Source of the DNA: Litoreibacter roseus | Lineage (GTDB): Bacteria; Pseudomonadota; Alphaproteobacteria; Rhodobacterales; Rhodobacteraceae | Direction of reading: 5' to 3' | Length of the DNA: 64,000 nucleotides | NCBI RefSeq assembly: GCF_009811795.1 | Contig: NZ_BLJE01000002.1 | Span: forward strand, 1,302,001 to 1,366,000 | In this document: in pieces, positions 37,773-45,245 of the stretch | Layout of the letters: the number at the start of each line of letters is the position of its first letter | Position numbering within the stretch: the stretch's first letter is position 1 | Position numbers and translations under genes: made by a program | The notes under the pieces: generated by a model | The model's input: the letters and a program-made list of their open reading frames with translations, nothing else | What the model was told of the DNA's origin: nothing | Database searches by the model: none

Positions 37773-38575
37773 AAGGTCCCCAGAAACTCAAAGATTCGGC
37801 GCTGCGCGGCCCGCGTCCAGACATCTATATGTCCTGCGCCGGGCACTTTGTAGAACTGCTTTTTCGGACTACTTGCCGCCTCAAAAATGGCGCGACCCTG
37901 CGCAATCGGGATCAGAGGATCATTTGCACCATGCAGGACCAAGAGGGGGGCCTCGAGCTCGCTTGCGTGGTCTTTGCTGGACCACGCATTCTGCATGAGG
38001 CCCGTCAAAAGCAAAAGCTCCGGCTGGATCGCTTCGGCCACATCTTTCAACGACGTGAAGGGGGCTTCCAGCAGGATCGCTTTCGGTGCAACGTCCGTAT
38101 CAGCGTTTAAATGAATGGCCACGGCAGCGCCGATGCTCTCGCCATAAACGACTGGCACGACGGGCGTGCCCGTGATTTCGCCGCCTATCAGGGCCTTGTA
38201 AAACTCCGCACTATCCGCGCGAATTGCGCGTTCTACGGGCCACCCCTCGCTGCCGGACGAGGACGGGTAGGCTGGCGCAATCAAGCCATAACCGCGTTTG
38301 AGAAATATGCGAAAGCGCGGCGCCCGGTTCGACAGGTTCCCGGCATTTCCATGCAGATACAAAACGGTCGGACGGCCTTTGCGCGGCGGCGCGGACCAGT
38401 AGACAAGTTCACGGCCGCTGGACGCCTCGAACCGGTGTGCAGACATGCTTTTCAGATCCAATGTCGCTGGTTCAACCTCGCGCGGGTCGAACGCGTAGAC
38501 GACCAAACGCTCTGTCAGAAGCAGCCCGCCAAAGATCAGTCCCAACAGGATAGCCGCGCGAATAAGTCCCCGCAT
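37769..38575 (-). CDS. Alpha/beta hydrolase, membrane-anchored, ABHD13/Bem46-like
   Basis: 268 residues. An N-terminal hydrophobic segment (about residues 5-25) probably anchors it. YLHGNAGNLSNR near residue 73 provides the oxyanion region, VYGESIGAAVA near residue 143 the nucleophile serine, LLVLHGANDPLIP the aspartate and GAGHIDVW the histidine. This is the Bem46/ABHD13-type serine hydrolase; substrate unknown. Its ATG directly follows the pccR stop, so it is cotranscribed with pccR. Its stop overlaps that of the convergent HAD gene by 4 bases. Confidence 0.87.
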   Translation of the reverse strand: MRGLIRAAILLGLIFGGLLLTERLVVYAFDPREVEPATLDLKSMSAHRFEASSGRELVYWSAPPRKGRPTVLYLHGNAGNLSNRAPRFRIFLKRGYGLIAPAYPSSSGSEGWPVERAIRADSAEFYKALIGGEITGTPVVPVVYGESIGAAVAIHLNADTDVAPKAILLEAPFTSLKDVAEAIQPELLLLTGLMQNAWSSKDHASELEAPLLVLHGANDPLIPIAQGRAIFEAASSPKKQFYKVPGAGHIDVWTRAAQRRIFEFLGTF

Positions 38576-39967
38576 TCAGTCCACCTGGTAGGGCAGCACA
38601 TCGCGCCGGTTGTGATCGACGCTCAGCTTGCTTTCAAGCGGTGGAACCGAGCGCTGATGACAGGTGCGCCGGGGGCAGATCCGACAGGAAATCCCAATCG
38701 GCTCGTAGGCGCTGGGGGCTGCGGGGATCAGATCGTCCGCGTAGACCAGAGCGCCCGCATGGGTGATCTCGCAGCCCAAGGCGATGGCATATCGACGCGT
38801 CGGCGCGGTGAAACTGCCGCCCGGCTTCGAGACGTCGCGCGCAAGGCTTATGTAGCGGACGCCGTCCGGCGTTTCGGCCAATTGTCGTAAGAACCGCCCT
38901 GGCGTCTCGAACGCGCGATGTACATTCCAAAGCGGGCAGGCGCCACCAAACCGCGCAAACTGCAGATGCGTGGCCGAGTGCCGCTTTGTGATCGTGCCCG
39001 CCTGATCCACGCGGACAAAGAAGAACGGGATGCCTTTGGCGCCCGGTCGCTGAAGTGTCGACAAGCGATGCGCCACCTGTTCGACAGACGCGCCAAACCG
39101 GTCCGCAAGCCGTTCGAGATCGTGACGCGTCTCTTGGGCTGCTTCCAGAAACCGGCCATAGGGCAACAGCGCGGCGCCTGCGAAGTAGTTCGCCAGACCG
39201 ATCTTGGCAATCTCGCGGGCCGCATCCGTCTGGAACCGGGCAAGATCCAGTGTCGCATCAAGTAGATCACCATGGGCCAGAAGGGCGATTTGATGCAGCA
39301 ATTGAAACCGCTGGGTCGAGGGCGCTGCATGGGACGAAATGCGGATGGTTTTGGAGGCGGTATCGAAGCTGCGCAGGGCTGAGGTGTCCGCGAGATCCAC
39401 CTCGAAGGGAATTGCGCCGGACCGCAGAACGTCGCCGTCCATCCGCTCTGCAAAGCGCTCGGCGGCCCGGTCGGCCGCATCAATATAGTTGTCGCAATAA
39501 TGAAAAAAGTCGCGCACCTCTTCCCACGGGCTGACCTGCATCGCGGTGCCGTCCCGCCCCAAAGCCTCATCGAGTGATGCCAGTTGTTCGTGCGTCTGCC
39601 GATAGGCGCGATGCAACTCCAGAAACGCGCGGGCCAGATGTGGTGCGTTGCCAGCGGTCAGCCTCAGATCGGCCAGAGGCGGGTCGGCTTCCGCAAAGAT
39701 CGGATCCGCCAGCGCCTCACGCATGTCACTGACCAAACGTTCCGCATCACCGGTCGAAAGCTCCGTGACGTCAAAGCCGAATTCCTGCGCAAGAGCCAGA
39801 ACCACCCCGGTCGAGACAGGGCGGTTGTTGTTTTCCATCTGGTTAAGGTAGGGCAGCGACACCTCCAGCCGTTGGGCGAACGCTTTCTGGGTCAGTCCAA
39901 GTCGTGTCCTGACCTCGCGCAGCTTTGCCCCGGCATAAAGCTTTTGCGCCGCCACTATGGGCACCAC
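38576..39967 (-). CDS. pccR: Short-chain fatty acyl-CoA regulator (ScfR family), PccR-like
   Basis: 463 residues with a GTG start (39967; further GTGs at 39964 and 39955). An XRE-type helix-turn-helix occupies residues about 15-70 (LREVRTRLGLTQKAFAQRL, LPYLNQMENNNRP). An ImmA/IrrE-like domain, without an intact zinc HExxH, covers about 165-300. A C-terminal DUF2083-type region has a cysteine cluster (GCEITHAG, GISCRICPRRTCHQRS). This is the ScfR architecture. In Rhodobacter sphaeroides PccR controls pccB and propionyl-CoA assimilation, and pccB, pccA and mcm are within 10 kb here. TTTGCAA-type sites lie in its own upstream region and before pccB. Confidence 0.9.
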   Translation of the reverse strand: MVPIVAAQKLYAGAKLREVRTRLGLTQKAFAQRLEVSLPYLNQMENNNRPVSTGVVLALAQEFGFDVTELSTGDAERLVSDMREALADPIFAEADPPLADLRLTAGNAPHLARAFLELHRAYRQTHEQLASLDEALGRDGTAMQVSPWEEVRDFFHYCDNYIDAADRAAERFAERMDGDVLRSGAIPFEVDLADTSALRSFDTASKTIRISSHAAPSTQRFQLLHQIALLAHGDLLDATLDLARFQTDAAREIAKIGLANYFAGAALLPYGRFLEAAQETRHDLERLADRFGASVEQVAHRLSTLQRPGAKGIPFFFVRVDQAGTITKRHSATHLQFARFGGACPLWNVHRAFETPGRFLRQLAETPDGVRYISLARDVSKPGGSFTAPTRRYAIALGCEITHAGALVYADDLIPAAPSAYEPIGISCRICPRRTCHQRSVPPLESKLSVDHNRRDVLPYQVD

Positions 39968-40008
39968 CGCGCGAAGGTTTGTTTCAGGCGCATTCGTCTA
40001 TCCGGCTC

Positions 40009-40046
40009 TTTGCAAGTTTGCTGACCAGATTATAGGCTTTGCAAAT
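40009..40046. promoter_or_regulatory. Probable PccR sites upstream of pccR
   Basis: TTTGCAAGTTTGC at 40009-40021 and TTTGCAAAT at 40038-40046 lie in the 86-base gap between pccR and the MFS gene. The first differs by one base from TTTGCAAATTTGC before pccB. As I recall, the published PccR motif is built from TTTGCAAA repeats, which fits. Suggests autoregulation. Confidence 0.6.
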
Positions 40047-40053
40047 CGCCGTC

Positions 40054-41271
40054 TCAAGCGGGAACGGCGTCCCGCTCACACCGCAGCACATAGAAGATCG
40101 CCGCGACGCTGAAGGCCGCGCTGATCCACATGAGCCATTGTAGGGGCTGGCTGCCTTCACCAGCCTCTAGCGCGATTCCGGCTAGTGCGGCCATTGCGGC
40201 GCCGCCTCCGATCATGATCGCACTGCCAATACCGCTTGCGGTCCCGGCCAAGCGCGGGCGCACGGACAAGAGGCCTGCCGTGGCATTGGGCAGAACCATC
40301 CCGTTGCCCAGACCCACGAAAGTACAAAACCCAAAGAACACCCACGCACTGCCAAACCCGGCATAGGTCAGGATCAGCGACAGGGTCAGGCCGGTGATCA
40401 GTATGGTGCTGCCGACAATGATCATGCGGTTGACTCCGTAGCGGACAGAGAACTGGCCCGAGACGAAATTGCCGATGAAGTACCCGATAGCTGGCATGCC
40501 GAACAAAAAGCCCGTCATGGTCGGCGGCAGGCCGTAGACTTGTGTCGCCACGTAGGGTGCACCGCCCAGAAACGCGAAGAATGCGCCCGACGAAAAAGCC
40601 GCGCTGAACGAATACCCCCAGAATCTGCGGGATCTGAAAAGCTCGGGATATTCTTTCGCCTGCGCGCGGAAGCTCATCCCTGAAGATGTATTCGTCTCGC
40701 CCTGATCGAACCAGCACAGCGCGGTCAGCCCGATGCCGAAAACGATCAAGAACAGAAACGTCGAGCGCCAGCCAAACGCCTCGTCCAGAACACCCCCAAT
40801 GGCGGGGGCAAACATCGGGACCAGCGACATGCCCATCGTCACATAGCCGATCATCGAAGCCGCCTCGTTTTGGGGGACCATGTCCCGCACGATGGCCCGG
40901 CTGAGCACCATGGCCACCGCGACCGTGGCTTGGATCATCCGAAAGGTCAAAAACGCCTCAATGGTGGTCGCGAAATAGCATCCGATGGTGGCTAAGACGA
41001 AAACCGTCAGAGCACCCAGAACAACAGGCCGCCTTCCAAATCTGTCCGAGATCGGCCCAATCAGGATTTGTAGAACGGCCGTGCATGCCAAGTAGAGCGA
41101 GACGGACAACTGCATGATGCTGTATTCTGTCCCAAGCTCCTCGGTCATCCGGGGCAGGGATGGGAGGAAAATGCTCATGTTCATCGCGGACACACCGGCC
41201 AGAAGGACCAGTGTCACGATATGCGGAGGGGTGCTGCGATCCAGAAAGCGCGTCGCGGGGAAATGACTCAT
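40054..41271 (-). CDS. MFS transporter, Bcr/CflA-type multidrug efflux
   Basis: 405 residues with about 12 membrane segments. The Bcr/CflA signatures are NMSIFLPSLPRM near residue 32, LIGPISDRFGRRPVVL near residue 70, and RAIVRDMVPQNEAAS near residue 122. It would export drugs or metabolites by proton antiport. It lies between pccR and pccB on the minus strand, with PccR-like sites at both ends, so it could be under PccR control in addition to the pcc genes. Substrate unknown. Confidence 0.88.
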   Translation of the reverse strand: MSHFPATRFLDRSTPPHIVTLVLLAGVSAMNMSIFLPSLPRMTEELGTEYSIMQLSVSLYLACTAVLQILIGPISDRFGRRPVVLGALTVFVLATIGCYFATTIEAFLTFRMIQATVAVAMVLSRAIVRDMVPQNEAASMIGYVTMGMSLVPMFAPAIGGVLDEAFGWRSTFLFLIVFGIGLTALCWFDQGETNTSSGMSFRAQAKEYPELFRSRRFWGYSFSAAFSSGAFFAFLGGAPYVATQVYGLPPTMTGFLFGMPAIGYFIGNFVSGQFSVRYGVNRMIIVGSTILITGLTLSLILTYAGFGSAWVFFGFCTFVGLGNGMVLPNATAGLLSVRPRLAGTASGIGSAIMIGGGAAMAALAGIALEAGEGSQPLQWLMWISAAFSVAAIFYVLRCERDAVPA

Positions 41272-41348
41272 TACGCTGGCTTACCTCAAACGCGGTGCAG
41301 GTCCAACGGCAGCATCGCACAGACTCTGCGCATTCAGATATTTTCAGA

Positions 41349-41393
41349 TTTGCAATTTTCGGCTGATAGTATTCGCAATATTTGCAAATTTGC
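41349..41393. promoter_or_regulatory. Probable PccR operator upstream of pccB
   Basis: Three related boxes occur in 45 bases: TTTGCAAT at 41349-41356, TTCGCAAT at 41372-41379 and TTTGCAAATTTGC at 41381-41393. They sit 80-124 bases before the pccB start, in the divergent region shared with the MFS gene. The last box recurs with one change upstream of pccR. This is the expected PccR (ScfR) control site. Confidence 0.65.
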
Positions 41394-41472
41394 TATTCTT
41401 ATCTTTGCTGCAATGCGGCACCCTGTATAAATCCGCCAATCTCGGCCACCGCCTATGTGAGGAGTGACATCA

Positions 41473-43005
41473 ATGAACGACATCCTGAGTGAGTTGGAGG
41501 CGCGGCGCGATGTGGCACGGAAGGGCGGCGGGGATCGCCGGATCGCAGCCCAACACGCCAAGGGCAAGCTGACCGCCCGAGAACGGATTGAATTGTTGCT
41601 CGACGAAGGCTCTTTTGAAGAATTCGACATGTTCGTGGCCCATCGCTGTACCGATTTCGGGATGGAAGCCGACCGCCCCGCGGGCGACGGCGTCGTCACT
41701 GGCTGGGGCACGATCAACGGCCGAATGGTTTACGTCTTCAGCCAGGATTTTACTGTGTTCGGCGGCTCCCTGTCCGAAACCCATGCGCAGAAGATCTGCA
41801 AGATCATGGACATGGCGGTTCAGAACGGCGCGCCTGTCATTGGCCTCAACGATTCCGGTGGTGCGCGTATTCAGGAGGGCGTCGCGTCTCTGGCGGGCTA
41901 TGCGGACGTGTTCCAACGCAACATCATGGCGTCCGGCGTCGTACCGCAGATCAGCGTGATTATGGGCCCGTGTGCGGGCGGCGCGGTCTATTCGCCCGCG
42001 ATGACGGACTTCATCTTCATGGTCAAAGACAGCTCCTACATGTTTGTCACGGGGCCGGACGTGGTGAAAACCGTGACCAACGAGGTCGTCACCGCCGAGG
42101 AGTTGGGTGGCGCATCGACCCATACCAAAAAGTCCTCTGTCGCTGACGGCGCCTTCGAAAATGACGTGGAGGCTTTGGCCGAGGTCCGGCGGTTGGTCGA
42201 TTTCCTGCCGCTCAACAACCGCCAGAAACCGCCGGTGCGCCCGTTCTTTGACGACCCAGCACGCGTGGACAACAGTCTCGACACCCTGATCCCCGATAAC
42301 CCGAACCAGCCCTACGATATGAAAGAACTGATCCATAAGGTGGCGGACGAGGGCGATTTCTTCGAAATTCAGGAAGATTTCGCAAAAAACATTCTCACCG
42401 GTTTCATTCGCCTTGAGGGCCAAAGTGTTGGCGTCGTTGCAAACCAGCCCACGGTTCTGGCGGGCTGTCTGGACATCGACAGTTCCCGCAAGGCTGCGCG
42501 TTTCGTCCGGTTCTGCGATGCGTTTGAAATTCCGATCCTGACCTTTGTTGATGTGCCGGGGTTTCTGCCGGGCACCAGTCAGGAATATGGCGGCGTCATC
42601 AAGCACGGCGCGAAACTGCTCTTTGCCTATGGCGAGGCGACGGTGCCGAAGGTCACGGTCATCACCCGCAAAGCCTATGGTGGGGCATACGACGTCATGG
42701 CCTCCAAGCACCTGCGTGGCGACTTCAACTACGCGTGGCCCACAGCCGAGATCGCGGTGATGGGCGCCAAGGGTGCGACGGAAATTCTCTACCGCTCCGA
42801 ACTGGGCGACCCCGACAAGATTGCGGCCCGCACGAAGGACTATGAAGACCGGTTCGCCAATCCTTTCGTGGCCGCGGAAAAAGGCTTCATCGACGAGGTG
42901 ATCTTGCCCCATTCGACGCGCCGCCGCGTGTCCCGCGCCTTTGCGTCCCTGAGGGGCAAGCAATTGCAAAACCCGTGGAAGAAGCACGACAACATTCCGC
43001 TCTGA
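41473..43005 (+). CDS. pccB: Propionyl-CoA carboxylase beta subunit (carboxyltransferase)
   Basis: 510 residues from the ATG at 41473, with GAGGAGT 8 bases upstream. It is a decarboxylating crotonase-fold carboxyltransferase in two halves: residues about 1-260 ([30 protein letters not shown]) and 270-510 ([39 protein letters not shown]). With PccA it carboxylates propionyl-CoA to methylmalonyl-CoA. It starts the propionate block, is preceded by TTTGCAA boxes and lies 2.2 kb before pccA; four small genes lie in between. Confidence 0.96.
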   Translation: MNDILSELEARRDVARKGGGDRRIAAQHAKGKLTARERIELLLDEGSFEEFDMFVAHRCTDFGMEADRPAGDGVVTGWGTINGRMVYVFSQDFTVFGGSLSETHAQKICKIMDMAVQNGAPVIGLNDSGGARIQEGVASLAGYADVFQRNIMASGVVPQISVIMGPCAGGAVYSPAMTDFIFMVKDSSYMFVTGPDVVKTVTNEVVTAEELGGASTHTKKSSVADGAFENDVEALAEVRRLVDFLPLNNRQKPPVRPFFDDPARVDNSLDTLIPDNPNQPYDMKELIHKVADEGDFFEIQEDFAKNILTGFIRLEGQSVGVVANQPTVLAGCLDIDSSRKAARFVRFCDAFEIPILTFVDVPGFLPGTSQEYGGVIKHGAKLLFAYGEATVPKVTVITRKAYGGAYDVMASKHLRGDFNYAWPTAEIAVMGAKGATEILYRSELGDPDKIAARTKDYEDRFANPFVAAEKGFIDEVILPHSTRRRVSRAFASLRGKQLQNPWKKHDNIPL

Positions 43006-43094
43006 AGGCTGCCGTTTCCTGATGGATCACCGCGAAAGACAGATTGTCGGAACTCCGCAGGCCCAACTTTCGTTGGGCAGCGGAGGTATTTGTC

Positions 43095-43355
43095 ATGAGC
43101 AAGGATCACGGACCGTCCATCAAGGACGACGACACCTACGAAGCGCTGCGCGAAGATGGCATGTCGAAACAGAAGGCTGCGCGGATTGCCAATGCGCAGG
43201 CCAACGACGATATGAGTCCATCCAAGAAGGGCGGCAAGGCCCCGCCCTACGAGGAGTGGACGAAGGACGAGCTTTACGAACGCGCACAAGAGTTGGAGAT
43301 CGAGGGCCGGTCCGACATGGACAAGTCCGAATTGATCAGCGCGCTGCGGGACTGA
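43095..43355 (+). CDS. DUF7218/Rho N-terminal-like small protein
   Basis: 86 residues from the ATG at 43095, with GGAGG about 9 bases upstream. The N-terminal half (KDHGPSIKDDDTYEALREDGM, KQKAARIANA) is a pattern seen in small conserved proteins. The C-terminal half (EWTKDELYERAQELEIEGRS, DKSELISALR) matches a SAP/Rho-termination-factor N-terminal fold, which binds nucleic acid. The middle is a lysine- and glycine-rich linker. Probably a small nucleic-acid-binding protein; function not known. Confidence 0.78.
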   Translation: MSKDHGPSIKDDDTYEALREDGMSKQKAARIANAQANDDMSPSKKGGKAPPYEEWTKDELYERAQELEIEGRSDMDKSELISALRD

Positions 43356-43374
43356 TCACACGTCAGCGTGCCGC

Positions 43375-43770
43375 ATGTTAGGCGCGCGCGTGGCTTTGGG
43401 ATTTTTCCTCGGTGCGACGGCGTCAGTGGCAGAGGACGCAATCAAGGTGCCATCCGGCGCCCAAGTGGTCTTTCAGGAAATGCGGATTGACGATGGCGGC
43501 GGATCAGACGCCGTTCTCAGGGTTAGGTACGTGGCGCCGCAGATCGCTGACACCAGCACTTACGGCTTCGATGTGATCGAGCCGGACCTTTCATATCTGT
43601 GTGAAACCCATGGTTTGCTGCTGCGCAGCGAACGCGCGCCAGACACCCGGGAAATCGTAATTTCAATCGCATCTGAACCCATTGCTTTCGGCGAAACCAC
43701 GCCGGAGGTGGTGCAGTACTTCGACGTGTTTCGGGTCGATAGTGACCACTGTATATGGAGTGGATTGTGA
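43375..43770 (+). CDS. DUF6497-type exported protein
   Basis: 131 residues. A short signal-like N-terminus (GARVALGFFLGATASVAE) is followed by a beta-rich domain: VPSGAQVVFQEMRID, LRVRYVAPQI, YLCETHGLLL and VVQYFDVFRVDSDHCIWSGL. The two cysteines in YLCE and DHCIW may pair. The pattern is that of an uncharacterised family common in Rhodobacteraceae. It follows the DUF7218-like gene by 19 bases on the same strand. Confidence 0.72.
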   Translation: MLGARVALGFFLGATASVAEDAIKVPSGAQVVFQEMRIDDGGGSDAVLRVRYVAPQIADTSTYGFDVIEPDLSYLCETHGLLLRSERAPDTREIVISIASEPIAFGETTPEVVQYFDVFRVDSDHCIWSGL

Positions 43771-43984
43771 GAATTACACAACATATGGTGGTTCGAGGTC
43801 GGTCCGATATGTCGTTTGATGCATTCACGTCACAGGGCTGCGCTGCGTCTGCGAACTGGTATTTTTTCCTTATTAAACGCTATAACCTTAAACGTGGTCG
43901 CGCTGTGCCGGCCAAAACTGGGTGCGGGTTTTCGCGGGGGGGTCTCCGTCAGGACTTAGCATCGAATACAAATAGGAGACTTAG

Positions 43985-44116
43985 ATGTCCAAGAGCCTTA
44001 AAGCCCTCATCGCCCTCGGGTTTGTTGCTATCGTTTCTGCTTGCGGTGGTGCTGAAGAAGAAGAAGTTGTTATCGTTGAGCCGATTGAAGAAGAAGAAAC
44101 CTTCGACAAGTTCTAA
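43985..44116 (+). CDS. Very small acidic lipoprotein, 43 aa
   Basis: The ATG at 43985 has AGGAG 6 bases upstream. The signal (MSKSLKALIALGFVAIVSAC) has lipobox VSAC with Cys20. The mature part is only 24 residues and extremely acidic (GGAEEEEVVIVEPIEEEE, then TFDKF). Similar tiny lipoproteins are known to me from other Rhodobacteraceae, with no assigned role. The 214 bases upstream hold no other gene and probably carry its promoter. A strong hairpin follows the stop. Confidence 0.78.
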   Translation: MSKSLKALIALGFVAIVSACGGAEEEEVVIVEPIEEEETFDKF

Positions 44117-44123
44117 GATATTT

Positions 44124-44151
44124 GCGGGACAGGCGTCAGCGTCTGTCCCGC
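44124..44151 (+). terminator. Strong hairpin after the small lipoprotein gene, no T-run
   Basis: GCGGGACAGGCG pairs with CGTCTGTCCCGC (one G-T pair) around a TCAG loop, starting 8 bases after the stop codon. A T-run is missing, so it may be a 3'-end stabilising hairpin or a weak terminator. Confidence 0.55.
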
Positions 44152-44197
44152 CACTTACGACACAGCCGCGCAACCTTGAAAGCTTTCGGTGCGCGAT

Positions 44198-44566
44198 ATG
44201 CTGAAGCACAAGGGCTTTCCGTCCCGGCTGCCGGGCACTGACTTCCAGTTTACATTGCGGCGCGAAAACAAATCAGGTGCAACCCCGCTGATCGCGCGTG
44301 AGCGCTTCGCAGATCGCAAGCCTGCCGACCGGCGCGCCGACGAAGGATTCGTGTGGGCTCTGTGGGATTACTTTGGTGAAGAGCCGTTTGTGCGCGGCAA
44401 TCTCGACGCCGGCAGACTGAGCTGGTTGTTGAACCGAGAGGTCGTTCCGGCAGAAGAATCATTCGATCCGGGAAGCTATGATGCCCTGTTGCGTCTCGAT
44501 GTGACTCGCGCCCGTGCCTCATTTCCAGACGCCTTCGGCCCCAATTTTTGGGGGAATTCGGCGTGA
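44198..44566 (+). CDS. Hypothetical protein, about 122 aa
   Basis: ORF from the ATG at 44198 (a GTG at 44189 is also in frame). It has no signal peptide, is basic in the first 45 residues (HKGFPSRLPGTDFQFTLRRE) and tryptophan-rich in the middle (FVWALWDYFGEEPFVRG), ending near DAFGPNFWGNSA. No ribosome binding site is clear. I do not recognise it. The composition looks protein-like and the opposite strand offers nothing better, so I record it with low confidence. Confidence 0.42.
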   Translation: MLKHKGFPSRLPGTDFQFTLRRENKSGATPLIARERFADRKPADRRADEGFVWALWDYFGEEPFVRGNLDAGRLSWLLNREVVPAEESFDPGSYDALLRLDVTRARASFPDAFGPNFWGNSA

Positions 44567-44924
44567 AAATAGGCGACAATCAGGTGTTTGAGCGGGAATT
44601 GGCCAATCGGAGCTATGTCAGAAGACAAGACTTTCAGTGGTTTGGTTTTGACGTCATGGTCATTTCAAGAGCTTTTCCCTCCAGCACAGAGATAAGCTCT
44701 TACGTACTATACCGTTACCCTTCCCCTCTAAAGAGGTCTGCCCGTCCAGGCAGACCTCTTTTTTATTCCGGTGCGCTGCATATGAAGGGCAGGGGCCATT
44801 CGGCAGATTTTGGCTCTTTCATTAACTATTTTTTTCCGGTTCCCGCTGATTTCAGCGTGTCGCATCCCGGAACCTACCTGATACGAAAATGTTGTGGCTC
44901 TATCCGCTCAGAAGGAGACAAGAC
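44567..44924. other. 358-base intergenic region with a terminator; possible small RNA
   Basis: No ORF here has a plausible start and stop. One frame on the plus strand is open but runs straight through the strong terminator at 44731-44765, which argues against coding. The stretch 44567-44730 could be a leader, a 3' untranslated region of the gene before it, or a small RNA ending at that terminator. Bases 44766-44910 hold the likely promoter of the next lipoprotein gene. Confidence 0.4.
44731..44765 (+). terminator. Rho-independent terminator, 12-base perfect stem
   Basis: AAGAGGTCTGCC and GGCAGACCTCTT pair perfectly around the loop CGTCCA, followed by TTTTA; with the stem end there are six T in a row. 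It is one of the clearest terminators in the window and lies about 165 bases after the nearest annotated gene. Confidence 0.9.
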
Positions 44925-45125
44925 ATGCGAAAAACACTCACGGCACTTGGGTTCATCGGCTTGGCATTCACAGTCGCGGCCTGCGACACGGATGCGGAAC
45001 GCGCGGTTGGTGGGGCAGCTGCGGGCGGCGTCATTGCCGGCACGACAGGCGGCTCTGTCGCGACGGGCGCCATCATCGGCGGTGCCGCTGGCGCGTTCTG
45101 TGACGACGTCGGCGTCTGCGACTAG
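44925..45125 (+). CDS. Small glycine-zipper lipoprotein, 66 aa
   Basis: The ATG at 44925 has AGAAGGAG 7 bases upstream. Signal MRKTLTALGFIGLAFTVAAC gives lipobox VAAC with Cys20. The mature part is a glycine-zipper repeat (AVGGAAAGGVIAGTTGG, then GAIIGGAAGAF) with two further cysteines at the end (CDDVGVCD). Such proteins usually sit in the outer membrane. 120 bases separate it from pccA. Confidence 0.8.
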   Translation: MRKTLTALGFIGLAFTVAACDTDAERAVGGAAAGGVIAGTTGGSVATGAIIGGAAGAFCDDVGVCD

Positions 45126-45245
45126 CACAACCACACATCGCCCCTCCTTGAGGGGCACAGCATATCATGGCCATCGTCCCATTCGGGGCGGTGGTCATTT
45201 TCTTTTGTCGATCCCGGGTCAAACCGGGGCAAAGGGGACGGGGAC

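Noticed and set aside
38576-39967. Toxin-antitoxin reading of the XRE plus ImmA/IrrE-like protein
   Set aside because: The full-length ScfR architecture with the C-terminal cysteine cluster and the pcc genes nearby explain it better.
41470-42987. Minus-strand ORF of 505 codons
   Set aside because: Exact shadow of pccB, histidine/arginine-rich translation without any domain.
45139-45155. GCCCCTC-GAGGGGC hairpin before pccA
   Set aside because: A short stem without a T-run, common by chance in GC-rich spacers; not called a terminator.
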